Origin: Gibbula magus
Lineage: Eukaryota; Mollusca; Gastropoda; Trochida; Trochidae
NCBI GenBank assembly: GCA_936450465.1
Contig: OW388297.1
Span: forward strand, 29,654,387 to 29,718,386
DNA: 64,000 bases
Direction: 5' to 3'
Part shown: in pieces, positions 1-10,200 of the stretch
Numbering within the stretch: the stretch's first letter is position 1
Layout: every line of letters begins with the position of its first letter
The notes under the pieces: generated by a model
What the model saw: only the letters and a program-made list of their open reading frames with translations
Database searches by the model: none
Told to the model about the DNA's origin: nothing
Made by a program: the position numbers and the translations under genes

Positions 1-484
1 TGACAATGGATACTGTAGGAAAACATGAACTTTACTGATGGTAAGTGTTTTATTTACTAAATATTTAAATATCTAGCGGGAGATGAGTTGTCGAAGTTAC
101 TTCACATGTTGTCGACGTTTGACATTTTTTTCTTATAAAATATATCAAGACATAAACTGAAGTTATGTTTCGGCAAAATATGTTTACGTTAATGAAACGT
201 AGAAACATATATCTTCAAATGATTATGACAGACTATTTGGCGGATATTGTTCAGACACAAAGAGTGTTTTTGACCTTGAGCTTATTGACATGTTATTATC
301 CCATGACCCGTTGCACCAAAATTCTTAAAATTTGATGACAACCTTTATGCATTTAACGAAGCAGAGCATTTATTTACAACATTTTGTTACCCTCAATCTA
401 TCACTATACAACCAAAGACTTCAGTGAAAGTATCACAATGCCTGGAACTGGACCTTGGTCACTTTAGGCAAACAGTATTGTTTA
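1..484. other. AT-rich flank, no gene recognised
   Basis: No convincing coding exon, RNA gene or repeat was recognised. A good splice-donor string (GATG followed by GTAAGT) lies at 37-46 on the plus strand. All three upstream frames are closed within the visible 40 bases unless a micro-exon begins at 19, so it is not called as an exon. The stretch is probably intronic or intergenic to the vWA gene downstream. Confidence 0.4.
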
Positions 485-486
485 TA

Positions 487-605
487 GTACGTTTTTGAGT
501 AAACAACATTATTTATACTCACCGTTGATTACTAACCGTAGCCATTGAGTCTTTCTCAATTGATCACTCGACCAAAATAACACAGTAAAATGAATAGAAT
601 TACCT
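487..605 (+). repeat. Left inverted terminal repeat of DIRS copy 1
   Basis: The stretch contains CCATTGAGTCTTTCTCAATT and CCAAAATAACACAGTAAAAT. Both recur, reverse-complemented, at 4752-4845 with a few mismatches. Its outer edge (AGTACGTTTTTGAGTAAAC) is repeated inverted in the internal complementary region at 742-766. Confidence 0.8.
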
Positions 606-723
606 CCCCCATCGCTGCTCTCTACTGCCTACCCCCAGTGACGTCACTTCTTTCTCCTGGCGTCTGGACGCAGATAGCTCTCAGACTCGCAGGAGGGGAG
701 GAGGGTGGGGTATAAAGACCGGT

Positions 724-815
724 GGGTTATCAACGGTGAGTATAAATAATGACGTTTACTCCAAAACGTACTATTATTTACATACTCTAGTTGATAACTC
801 ACCCTAGACAGCATT
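724..815 (+). repeat. DIRS internal complementary region
   Basis: The first half (GTTATCAACGGTGAGTATAA onward) is the reverse complement of the element's left outer end at about 487-535. The second half (TATTTACATACTCTAGTTGA onward) matches the complement of the right outer end at about 4830-4870. The two halves meet near 765. In DIRS elements this region is thought to template joining of the two ends into a circular intermediate. Its survival in both halves is the strongest diagnostic feature of this copy. Confidence 0.75.
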
Positions 816-988
816 CCACTGCAGGCTGCGGTCTGCGAGACAACCCGAAAGCAGAGGAGGTAACTCTTCCAGTAAAAGGGGGAATTGGCGACTGGTCTGC
901 TAGGACTAGCGGATCGTAAGGCACAGTGTTAAGAGCCTGTCACAACCCTAAGGGTTCTACTACCCTCGCCCCTGAGGGGCCGACGGTA

Positions 989-2512
989 CTGACCATAGGT
1001 AGGGCTTCCACGGGTCCAAAAAAATGGACTCGAGTACTCGAGGGGCTGGACTCGACTCAGACTCGAGTACTCGAAAGTAATACCTTTCAACTACATAGTA
1101 GCATGTCACTCTTACATTTTGTTTGTCTTTGAGGTTTGAGATTATGAATACAGTGCGAACTACTACCCGTTTCGCGATACAATATGACCATATGTCTCTC
1201 AGTACCAATGCAACGTTCAGCACTACAGTTAACAAATCTAAGATCTATTTATTTTCAAATAAAACGATATTGAGGTTATTTATTTATCTCTGTGATAAAG
1301 GCATGCAGATGACAGAGAAGGAAAATTGCACAAACGCACAATTCAGGTTACAGAAAGGGGTACTGTTGAAAAAATGTGTGACAGCGTGTCATTGTTCTGA
1401 TTTTCATATCAAGTGTAAGACATATCGATATGGAATAGCGAGGAATTAATTTGATGTCTAATGTTTACAATTGAAACCATATATAAACTTATAAAGTAAG
1501 CGATAATCTTGAAAGTCATTGCAGTATATATAAGACTAACTCACATGGTCGCTAAACTTCCCGCCATGTTTATAAACAGAGAATGGTCTTGATCATTTCA
1601 TGAAGGGTGGCAAGTATCAAGTAGAAATTGGTTGAGATATTTAATGATAATCATTAAGACGTAGTAAACAAATAGAATTTATTATAAACTATATTATCCT
1701 ACTTCTATAGGTTTAGAAAGATACGTATTAATTCAATGTCAACAATTCGTTGATAAATTCACATCCCTACTAAGAAATGGACCGCTTATAAGTGTACATT
1801 CCTTCTTAAATTCGTCTCATATTCCATATGTGGGTTGATTATGTCCAAGCTATTAACATTCTCGCATTTTGATTGGTTGTGCCGCTGGTGATTTGACCAT
1901 GCACTTAACATGGATTATTTCATATGTCGGCATCATTATCATTACATGTATTCTGTTATGATATAAGATTTAAATGATTGCCTTTTTATTTTACAAATAT
2001 ACTGAAATATTAAGAGAATACATTTATTTTATCTTTGTTATGAAAAAGCGTAACATTCAGTAATAATTATGAATCCTGTCTACTGTTGCTTGTCAATTCG
2101 ACCAACATAGAATTATTAATGAACAAAAGGCATATAAACCATATAAGCTTCATATTCACTATACATTTGTTGGTATAAACTTCATCTGATGTCATCATTC
2201 AATATTTTATTTGGTTGCATTGTATGATTTTCACTGAAATTTGTGACTGTGGCAATGAAAGTAGCCGATTCGACCAACGCTGGTGTAACTGTTCACTTGT
2301 AACTTATGGAAGGGAATGTGGTATAACCACGACATTTAGGTGTTCCACTGCAGTAGTTGTTAAATCTTATTTCAGGCACGACATGTATATAACTTGCACA
2401 GGATGAAATTAATGTGAAATAGAGTAAGCTTTTATCGAGTCCTCGAGTCCAAGAAAATGGACTCGAGTCCAGCTAAACCCGACTCGTACTCGAGTACTCG
2501 AGTACCCGTGCA
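989..2512. mobile_element. Non-autonomous DNA transposon inserted in DIRS copy 1
   Basis: The insertion splits DIRS sequence that is continuous in copy 2 (the CCATATGGGTCGCC region around 51800). Both ends are rich in the palindrome ACTCGAGTACTCGAG and contain ACGGGT in inverted orientation: ACGGGTCC near 1011, and ACCCGTGC near 2503. A short CATAGG repeat flanks the insert on both sides and is the likely target-site duplication. The ends resemble hAT-type elements, but this is not certain. Reading frames inside (for example 1123-1449) match no transposase I recognise, so it is probably a deletion derivative. Confidence 0.6.
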
Positions 2513-2590
2513 TAGGGGTCGCAAATTAACTAAAAACACAACACAACACACCACTGAAGAAAAGAGCGATGCGAAGTTTATTGCATGCAC

Positions 2591-3240
2591 TCAGAGATGG
2601 GGACGAATGCCATAACGTGACGATGGGAACCCCCTAGATAGGTGTCCAGAGGAACTGTGTGTGAACACCTGAGGCCAAAGCCACGTTACACCTTCCAGAT
2701 CTTCAGTAGATACGTGTAGATAGTGATTGGCGAACACCATGCCGGACTTGCAAAAACCGCCCGCCATGATGTCCGCTACAGTTATATTACTATGGAGAGC
2801 CATAGAAGCTGACAACTGCCTCTTGTCGATCTCCTTGACACTCGATTGGGAGGAAGGTAAGAAGAGCCTGCGTCTGCCCTGTCGTAGAGTCCGGGTGCGC
2901 TCATTGTATTTCTGTAGAGCCCGTACCAGACAGAAAAGACAGTTCTCCTCATCAGCTTCCCCTACTGTGGATGCTATAGCAGGGATGCTGAATGGCCTGC
3001 CGCGTTCGTCTGCAGCTTGGTTCTTGCAGATTAAGCCCGGCGCCAGGCCAAGCGTGGCCACACCGCCGTCCCTCACCTCGAAATGGAGCAAGTCAGCTTG
3101 CAGCGGGTGCAGTTCCAATATCCTTGCAGCCGATGCCATGGCTACCAGGAAGGCTGTCTTCACTGAGAGCCATGGCAGAGAGGGGCTCATAGTAGTCCGA
3201 CTTGAGGTGGTTCATCACCAAGTCCTATTCCCGCACCGGC
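2591..3240 (-). pseudogene. DIRS tyrosine recombinase remnant (copy 1)
   Basis: The conceptual protein contains VKTAFLVAMASAARILELH, the box I arginine region of tyrosine recombinases, then CLFCLVRALQKY. It ends with MVFANHYLHVSTEDLEG, carrying the probable tyrosine nucleophile. Aligned to copy 2 (51050-51640), about 90 bp are missing between the DKRQ and ALHSN motifs. That block holds the box II H-x-x-R segment, so the catalytic site is incomplete. The N-terminal helical part is also lost or frameshifted around 3190-3240. The protein would have carried out integration of the circular DIRS intermediate. It is non-functional as written. Confidence 0.75.
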
Positions 3241-3249
3241 CAGTCTGGG

Positions 3250-3984
3250 GCTATGAGAAGCAGGCGTATAGCGTCCGAGTGTCTGGATCTTGGCCACTAC
3301 CTGAGTCAGAATCGCCCGAGGGGGAAAAGCCTAGGCGTCCATCCCCTCCCACTCTAACGGAAGAGTGTCTAGGCTCGATCGGCTGCTCGAGACATGTATG
3401 TCGGCAGCTGGTGATTGAGCCTGGTGCAACATCCACTCCGTTACTGGAGGCTTGTTCGGGCGAGACAGAGCATCTGCTAAATCGTTATTGACTCACGGGA
3501 TGTGCACCGCTTTGAGGGAGAGGTTTGGACTGTCCACCACACGAAACCGGTTTATCAAAAGCTGCAGAATGGAGTTTGCCCTGGTCGACCCCTGCTTGTT
3601 GATTGCCCACGCAGCTGTACAGCTGTCTGTGGACCGGTGAGCGATCACTAGGCGAATCGCATCCAGTTCCAGTGTGTTGATGTTCCAAACTGAGATGAGC
3701 TCCCTACCCTTGAGTGGAGGCGTCAACGAACAGGTGTGAGGTGGCCGGAGAGATACTCTAGTGAAAACATTGTCCACCGCCCTCCACCAGTCTAAATGGT
3801 GCACAATGTCCTCCCGAAGTGCGAACACGTGGTGACACGTCTTCTCCCTCAGTTGTGCGTTGATGAACACTTGAAGGGGCCTGAGATGGAGCCTTCCCCT
3901 CCGTGTGTAGTCCTTAGCCGACGTTAGGAGTCCTAACAGACATTGCAAAAGAAGAGGCAAAGGCTTGTTGAGGGCTCTGTTCAA
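3250..3984 (-). pseudogene. DIRS reverse transcriptase thumb / RNase H remnant (copy 1)
   Basis: The frame at 3493-3984 reads through LLGLLTSAKDYTRRGRLHLR, LDWWRAVDNVFTRV, NTLELDAIRLVIAHRST and AAWAINKQGSTRANSILQL. These are characteristic of the thumb and RNase H part of DIRS/Ngaro polyproteins. Sequence continuing to about 3250 in shifted frames encodes the tail (an LEWEGMDA motif) shared with copy 2. The RT palm with its catalytic aspartates is absent: the gag-like frame abuts the thumb region at 3981-3984, which indicates an internal deletion. It is not expected to make active enzyme. Confidence 0.75.
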
Positions 3985-4460
3985 GAAGTCCTCCCCTCTC
4001 CGTGTCCATTCCAGAGTGACAAGGGTGTACGCCTAAGAAGGTGAGCGACGTTTTTGCAGACACGCTTTATCTTTTTCTTCTTCTTGGCCAGTCCTGACTT
4101 GGTCCGCAGTGCTCCGACAGAGAGCGGCGAACGCTCTCTTACCGGCGACAACTCCTTGTACTCTTGCACGCTAGGCGGTTCCTGATAAGGAGTCAGGCGA
4201 GGGGAGTCGAACACGGTGGCATCCTCATCAATCAATAGCTCAGACACTGATCGAATGTGGGAGGAGCCGGGAGAACCGGCAGCTCGCCCTTCATGAGTTC
4301 CGACCGCATGGTACGCCTTTTGCTTGCCAGAAGTTAGCATTTGGCATTCCGCACAACGGTCATTGTCCTCACACTCTGTACGGCACAAGCTGCAGTAGGA
4401 ATGCGGGTCATACAAGGATGACTTCCTAACGCTGCAACGTCCGCAGAACCTAGAGTATGG
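3981..4460 (-). pseudogene. DIRS gag-like zinc-binding ORF (copy 1)
   Basis: The translated frame has a cysteine cluster, FCGRC then YCSLCRTECEDNDRCAEC, consistent with a structural zinc-binding domain. An acidic motif follows (ELLIDEDATVFDS), then a basic KKKKKIKR run. The homologous frame in copy 2 has the same cysteines and the LVIDEDATEFDS motif. The position of the ATG in copy 2 (49205) is mutated here, so the visible ORF (from 4415) starts inside the cysteine cluster. The gag role is inferred from position. The product would package element RNA. Confidence 0.65.
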
Positions 4461-4751
4461 CGAAGTACCTATCTGATAAATGGGGGCCTAACCAGAAGGT
4501 GTCGTCTCCCGACGCTCCCCGCCTGCCTAACCGTAGGAGGATTCAGGCCAACCCTACAAGGCGTTGTTACGAGACGCCTTTGGAAGGAAAGGCAGACGAG
4601 TGGCCAGACGATGGAGTGACTAGACGAGTAAAGCCAGTCAGACGACAAACCTCCAGGCAGACGCAATAAGCGAGTAGCAACTATCCCGGACGTGCCAAGC
4701 ACTTACGCACGAGCTAGCACGGCCCACACGGGCTGCAATGTACAACTCTCC

Positions 4752-4873
4752 AGTCAACACAGTGAGAAGCTATTCATTTTACTGTGTTATTTTGGTAGAG
4801 TGATAAATTGAGAAAGATTCAATGGCTACGGTGAGTTATCAACTAGAGTATGTAAATAATAATAAATAGATAC
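4752..4873 (-). repeat. Right inverted terminal repeat of DIRS copy 1
   Basis: The reverse complement matches 487-605 over ATTTTACTGTGTTATTTTGG and GAGAAAGATTCAATGGCTAC. The outermost part (GTGAGTTATCAACTAGAGTA) is complementary to the internal complementary region at 779-815. Confidence 0.8.
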
Positions 4874-4923
4874 GTCTTTCGTCTTTTACAAATGATATGT
4901 ATATAATAATGCTTCTGTTGCAG

Positions 4924-5127
4924 ACATGTATTTCCTTAGTGGCATAGATGTAATTCCCCAGTACGGCACTAACCCAAGTCTTAAAAGGGCAATGGAGGAA
5001 GCTCTGGGAAGATCCCTGGACATCCAAGGGTATGAAAATGGCCCACGTCCACGAATAATTATTTTCCGACCGGAAAGCAGATCAGGTCACACGTTCGATG
5101 AGTTAGTTGTTCCAATCATTGAAACAA
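4924..5127 (+). CDS. vWA-like domain exon (internal, 204 bp)
   Basis: The exon is bounded by a good acceptor (CTTCTGTTGCAG, ending 4923) and a strong donor (GTAAGT at 5128). It is open in one frame: two bases complete an upstream codon, then MYFLSGIDVIPQYGTNPSLK and onward, 67 codons, ending in phase 1. The pattern of a G-T-N motif, an amphipathic helix (LKRAMEEAL), then PRPRIIIF and an acidic/serine loop is typical of a vWA domain after its first metal-binding segment. The usual D-G-x-S loop after the central strand is replaced by RPESRSG, so metal binding is doubtful. vWA domains mediate extracellular protein or matrix binding. It joins exactly in frame to the exon at 5442. The upstream exon(s) carrying the DxSxS motif were not found; a DIRS element occupies the upstream intron. 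Confidence 0.65.
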
Positions 5128-5441
5128 GTAAGTTTTCAATATTTAATTATTTATTATTTATTTCCTTTTGAGCTCATGAAACAATAATTGGAATTATTGG
5201 AAACAAATGTATACTTATAGGTATTACATTTATTACAGGTTTATTGACTACCGTTTCAAATGTTCATTGACAATATTTAAAATTAAAGTTGGTATATGGG
5301 AAGGAGACACAAACGTAATTGTGTCCTTTGTCTTTATGTTTCAGTAATTGAAGCCTAGCTTTAATTTACCCCAATCACAGCTGTCAAAATTTGGTCCATC
5401 CTACAAAGTCCTCAATTCAACTTTATGAATGTATGCTTTAG

Positions 5442-5656
5442 GTCCAAAGGTGTACCTGGTTAGCGCGTGTGTTGGTCGCCCGGAAGACGTCAGTCGGCTG
5501 ATTCCGTATAGCCTGGAGGACAGAGTGGTCAAGACAGTGGCAATATGTATGGAAGAATCTGGAGCGCTGGTATCCCCCAACTCACCTTACTACAAGTATA
5601 ACCAAGAGCAACTCAAGCAACTAGCTACTAAGCTGTCGGTCGACTACAGTGTACAG
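5442..5656 (+). CDS. vWA-like domain exon (internal, 215 bp)
   Basis: The acceptor TATGCTTTAG ends at 5441 and the donor GTAAGT starts at 5657. Splicing to 5127 creates a serine codon and continues ETSPKVYLVSACVGRPEDVS, then LIPYSLEDRVVKTVAICMEE, closing on codon phase 0. This matches the late strand/helix elements of a vWA fold (a V-Y-L-V-x-A strand followed by a short helix). The final YNQEQLKQLATKLSVDYSVQ segment would be the last helix. It is longer than usual for the end of a vWA domain, so the next domain begins downstream. The next exon should start in phase 0; the transmembrane exon at 31020 does, but continuity across 25 kb is an inference. Confidence 0.65.
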
Positions 5657-7111
5657 GTAAGTTTTGATAACATATACTGAATGTCTTAAAGGCGTTGTAG
5701 CACGATTTTCTTACTGAAATAAATGCTCTCACAAATATATAATGTTACCAGTAGGTAAATAATAGTCCAAATATAATACTTATAGGGTTTTAAATAGTCA
5801 AAGATTTTGCTGTTTGTACTCTCAAATTCGCATGAGACATACACATCTAGCTCTCACACTGAAAAACGCCACACCACTGTCGCTTTATAAGTCGCATCAT
5901 TTTCTTCTAGTATGAATACGGCTTATCGGATCGTGTAATGAGATGTTTTACCCATGAAAGTAACAATATATCGTATATAAACTTATAAATTACAAATTTG
6001 AGAAAACATACTATGCAATAAACAATGCATTATATTCTGATTGATTTCATTGACATTACACATATCAATTTATCTATTTATATATTTATACACTCATTTA
6101 ATTGTTGTCACATATTGTCCGAACTGGAAACAAGAATAGAATACTCTACTCTGTAACATTTTATGCGAGTCAGGTAAGTAATTTCAACTAGAAACCGATC
6201 CTTTGTTGAACACCGGATATACTCAAAGTAAAAGACGCACGCCATGGTATCGTCTTGGAACATGGTATCGTCTTTTTATACAATATACAAATACCAAAGT
6301 GTTGATATAAAGTTCAATGGTCATATGGCTGTGACATAACAATATCGACGGTCAGTTTATGTCGAATGAATACCAATATAGATATTGAGACTTTTCTTTT
6401 TATAAATTATTATTTTATTAGAAATTTAACAAGAAGCAAATCATTTGTTAAATGAACGTATACAACAAGATATATAAATATGTCATGAGCCGAAGATTGT
6501 TTTTGTTTTTTGAGGTCTTAGTTTTGGGTGAAGGGGACAAGTTTTTCTTAAATTGTAGAAAAAGGTTATTGTTCACAAAATAGTCAATGTTTCACCAAAA
6601 GAACTCGATCATTAATTAATAAACAGTAATAAAAGGCCCTTGAGAAATAAGCTATTTTCAACCAATCAGAGAGCCACTAGGTCAGCCTGCCCCTACAACA
6701 AAGATGGCCGCCCCCATCATAGATTGTGTGTGTGTCTGTTTGTGAGTCTACAAATGATCGATTTGTGACAATATCAGATGTTTCTTGGGGCCATATAAAT
6801 GGGTATATTAAACAATGCCTATTTCTGGATTGAAAAAAAGAAAAATAATCATAACGATTTTCGAGTTTGATGAGCTACTTAATTTACCTTAGGGGTGACA
6901 TATATTTGAAATCAGTCGGGTTTTGTGGATAAATCTATAGTTGAAAGGTACGTGCATTTATTTGTAAAATGTCACCGATTCTTAGCGTACATTTTGACTT
7001 GATGTTGAATGGACCGCTTCCCTAGATCGGCAGTATGGCTGACCTTGTGCCTTCACTCTTTTTGTTTGATATAGGGTGTACGTTTTTATGCCTCCGAATC
7101 GGAGATTACAG
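5657..7111 (+). other. Intronic/intergenic AT-rich DNA
   Basis: No exon or known repeat was recognised. There is a small local duplication of CATGGTATCGTCTT near 6242-6275. Confidence 0.4.
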
Positions 7112-7893
7112 GGGTACCGTATTCATCCTAATAAACGCCCTCTCCTAATAAACGCCCTCCCAAGCCTTTTTTGACTCGCGGGAAATGACCCCTAATACAC
7201 GCCCCCCTTTTGTATCGATTTACCTTACAGATGTTTCACTGAAGAAGAGTTTTCAATCTTGCTATCAACCTCTTATGTCCAGTAAAGTGTAAGGTACATG
7301 GTATTTCTAGTCCCCTGGCGACTGTCGAATGTCTGTAACTATCAGTCACTACACATTTTATGCGACCGCAATGTTTAAAGAAACAGGAAAATGTGTTGCT
7401 CAACTCTCTTGAAACTGTCCCACAACTACAGATGACGCTAGCACACTGACCGCGAATTTGTCGTGAATGTTATTTTGTCAATGTCTCTCCAACTGTTGGT
7501 TCCCAAATATCCCTATAGACATGAAGTGCCCGAAGTTTATGATCCGAAGTAGAATATACCGGAGAATTTTTCTAAATAAATTGCAAGATTAAACCTTGCA
7601 CAAGCTATAATGTATATTTGTTCACATTTCCATTTCAAACTGTGTATCAGTACCAGTTGGAATTTAATTAAATAATAAACTGCGTCATTTAACTCTTCTT
7701 TACATTTAGTTGATATACTTATTTTGATTAAAATTTTGAAATAAAATCGATGTTTCTTTTTCTTCTGGACACCAACAGACATTTTTATAATGAATGCCCC
7801 CTTTTTACGATTTTTTAAAGTCATTTTAATAAACGCCCCCTTTTTTCCAATTTTTAAACGCCCAGGGCTTCTAATACGGCGAATACGGGTATA
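7112..7893. mobile_element. TIR element of ~780 bp (MITE-like)
   Basis: The left end reads ACCGTATTCATCCTAATAAA and the right end, reverse-complemented, reads ACCCGTATTCGCCGTATTAG. Both continue into CGCCC-rich AATAAACGCCC repeats. The ends are imperfect terminal inverted repeats flanked by TA-rich sequence. The internal reading frame at 7537-7824 has no recognisable transposase features. A non-autonomous Tc1/mariner-like origin is possible but unproven. Confidence 0.5.
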
Positions 7894-10200
7894 TTGTTTT
7901 TCACCTGTCCGTCTTTAATCTTGGCCATAACTTTTGTATATCCGGGGGCATCCGTGTTTAACAAACACACATTGTTTTATCTACGTTTTACCTTTGTTTT
8001 ACCTACAATATCGGGTTCCTGTTGAGAAAATGGATCATTTGTCAAAAAAAAAAAAGAGTACACAAGTGAAAAACAAATGTTACCATTCATTTTATTATGT
8101 TACGTTAAAAATGTAAAATATTTTCATGGCTTAAACTAACAGTACATTTGGTATTTGAGAAGAACATATTTTGATGATGTCATGTTAACATGTCAACACT
8201 ATATTGGTAATCAAATTTGTAGCCATTAATAGCAATCTGGCAACTTTTACCTTTATCAATATGTGTAGTATCTACACAATTGACAAACAATTTTGAACAA
8301 TAATTTATTACTATTACATGATTATATTTTATATGCATTTACTAATTTGAATTTTGTTTGGTGCTTATATTTACTCTATTCATATATCTACCTATCTACT
8401 GTCTATAAAACTGAGGCAGATAAACTTTTGCAAGCAGTAGAAACAAAAGTATCAGTCAATCTTTATTACGGTACTTAGAAGGCCACATGCCTGTGGTACA
8501 ATCATGGGTACATCACATTACAGATTATGTTCGGTTACAATACTCTTTTAAATAACATTGTATATTAAATATCCATTGCAAGGTTTTGTAATACGTGAGT
8601 ATTGGTATGTTGCGACAAAAACAATAGTTTTGTTAAACTAGGGTAAGTATAATCGTAAGATTTGATATATTTTAACCGTAGGCTTTTTATAGGATGGACA
8701 GATTAATAAAAAATGTAGTTCGTCTTCTACAGCATTCATAAAAAAAAGTATCAGAAGATAACATGTCACACTTGGACCTCACAAAATGGCTTCAGGTCTT
8801 ACTTCTTTTCATAGAAACCAATCAAAATTTAAAATGATTGAAACATTAAAGGCCCCGATATTTTAAAAAATGTTATTTGACCTGTTGACCTGAAATAAAC
8901 ATATATATCAATAAAAGTCCAGTTCGATTCCATGAAAACACAATAATTATATATTAAAAACAATTAACAAGTCATAAGATACCACGTTAGTACTAACGTG
9001 ATGACCACCTATCAAGTTTCAGAAAGATAATACAAACAGTTATGCTTCGTTAATGAACTTAACTGTATAGAGTCAAATCCAAACAGGTAAATATATAAAT
9101 TAGATAATTCTATTTACAGATTTGAACGTATCTAAAGGCACTACTTCACTAGGTGGATAACACACATATTAAGTTAAAAACATATGATAAACCCTTTTTT
9201 AAATTTCTGATATGGAAACAAACTTGTCCCTGTATAGAGTCCAAATATAAACAATTTTCATAGAAACTAAAATGATAATGTAATCTTAAAATAAAAAAAA
9301 GGCAGATGGAAATTGGATAATACAAGTAGAGAGTTTGGTTTATTTTTTTCTCAAATATCCGCCAATACAAAAAAGAGAGATGAAAATATGTTGTCAATTA
9401 ATAGTTTGTTGTCTTAAGTTCAATCCATAATCATGACAAAGGGTAAAACACTATTTGGAATGAGGTATGTGGGTCGTATTAATTGTAGTTTGTAACCAGT
9501 ACTTATTCATTGATTAAGCAAATATTTTTATTACACGCTGAATTTGAGGTCGAAAAGTTTTGTTGTTTTACCACACTGGATTAGATAAGAATAGTAAAAG
9601 TCAAGAAAGGACATATATCCTCTATTTCTCTGTTTGAGAAAAAACATTCTCACCACTGCATTTTAATATCACAGAGGTGATGACATGTTCACAATAATAT
9701 GACCTCACGTCAACTATCAACACAACGTCTGCTAAATTGCTAAATGACAATGGTATGGTATTACATGAACTCCTTAAGTTTTGAACTTATTTAACTTTAA
9801 AACACCACATTGTTTTAATCACAGAAGCATATAATAAATAAAATATTTTGTATTTACAGTGTAATCTCACTTATCTCTCACCTCATCTTATATTTTCACT
9901 CATTCATGTCAATTTTTCTCCACGTGCAATATGACATACTGATAGCGTATATGGTGATTAAGTCTTAATGATATTTTGGAAGAGAATATATATTGTTCTC
10001 TTTTGGGTTATTAGTATTATGTCTTTAGGACAAACATATTGTTCGCATTCACCTTTTTTTAATTACTTTTCATTATTATCCTTAATATGCCTTTCACATT
10101 TACCGAATTTTATATGATTTTCTGCATTGATAGAACAAACTGAGATGTAACTTATCATCAAGATGGAATTTCGATTTTGTACCTGTTTTTTTGTAAGTTG
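7894..10200. other. AT-rich DNA without recognised features
   Basis: Many short A/T runs and no convincing exon. The longest frames (8293-8478 plus, 9149-9397 minus) have low-complexity hydrophobic composition typical of AT-rich chance ORFs. Confidence 0.4.

Larger units (their letters stand above)
485..4875 (-). mobile_element. DIRS-like tyrosine-recombinase retroelement, copy 1 (decayed, interrupted)
   Basis: On the minus strand the order is gag-like zinc-binding ORF, reverse transcriptase thumb/RNase H remnant, tyrosine recombinase, then non-coding end, which is the DIRS/TOC-type order. The outer ends (about 487-605 and 4752-4873) are inverted repeats of each other. Sequence at 724-815 is complementary to both outer ends, the hallmark internal complementary region of DIRS elements. 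The copy is dead: the gag start is mutated, the RT core is deleted, the recombinase lacks a block, and another transposon sits at about 989-2512. It ends about 50 bp before the acceptor of the exon at 4924, so it is intronic if that gene extends upstream. The DIRS-like assignment is firm; exact end coordinates are good to about 10 bp. Confidence 0.85.

Noticed and set aside
1..40. Partial exon ending at the GTAAGT donor at 41
   Set aside because: Each frame contains a stop within the visible bases. The phase would suit the exon at 4924 only through a 22-bp micro-exon lacking a pyrimidine tract.
2727..3491. 254-residue plus-strand ORF
   Set aside because: Antisense shadow of the minus-strand DIRS recombinase and RNase H remnant.
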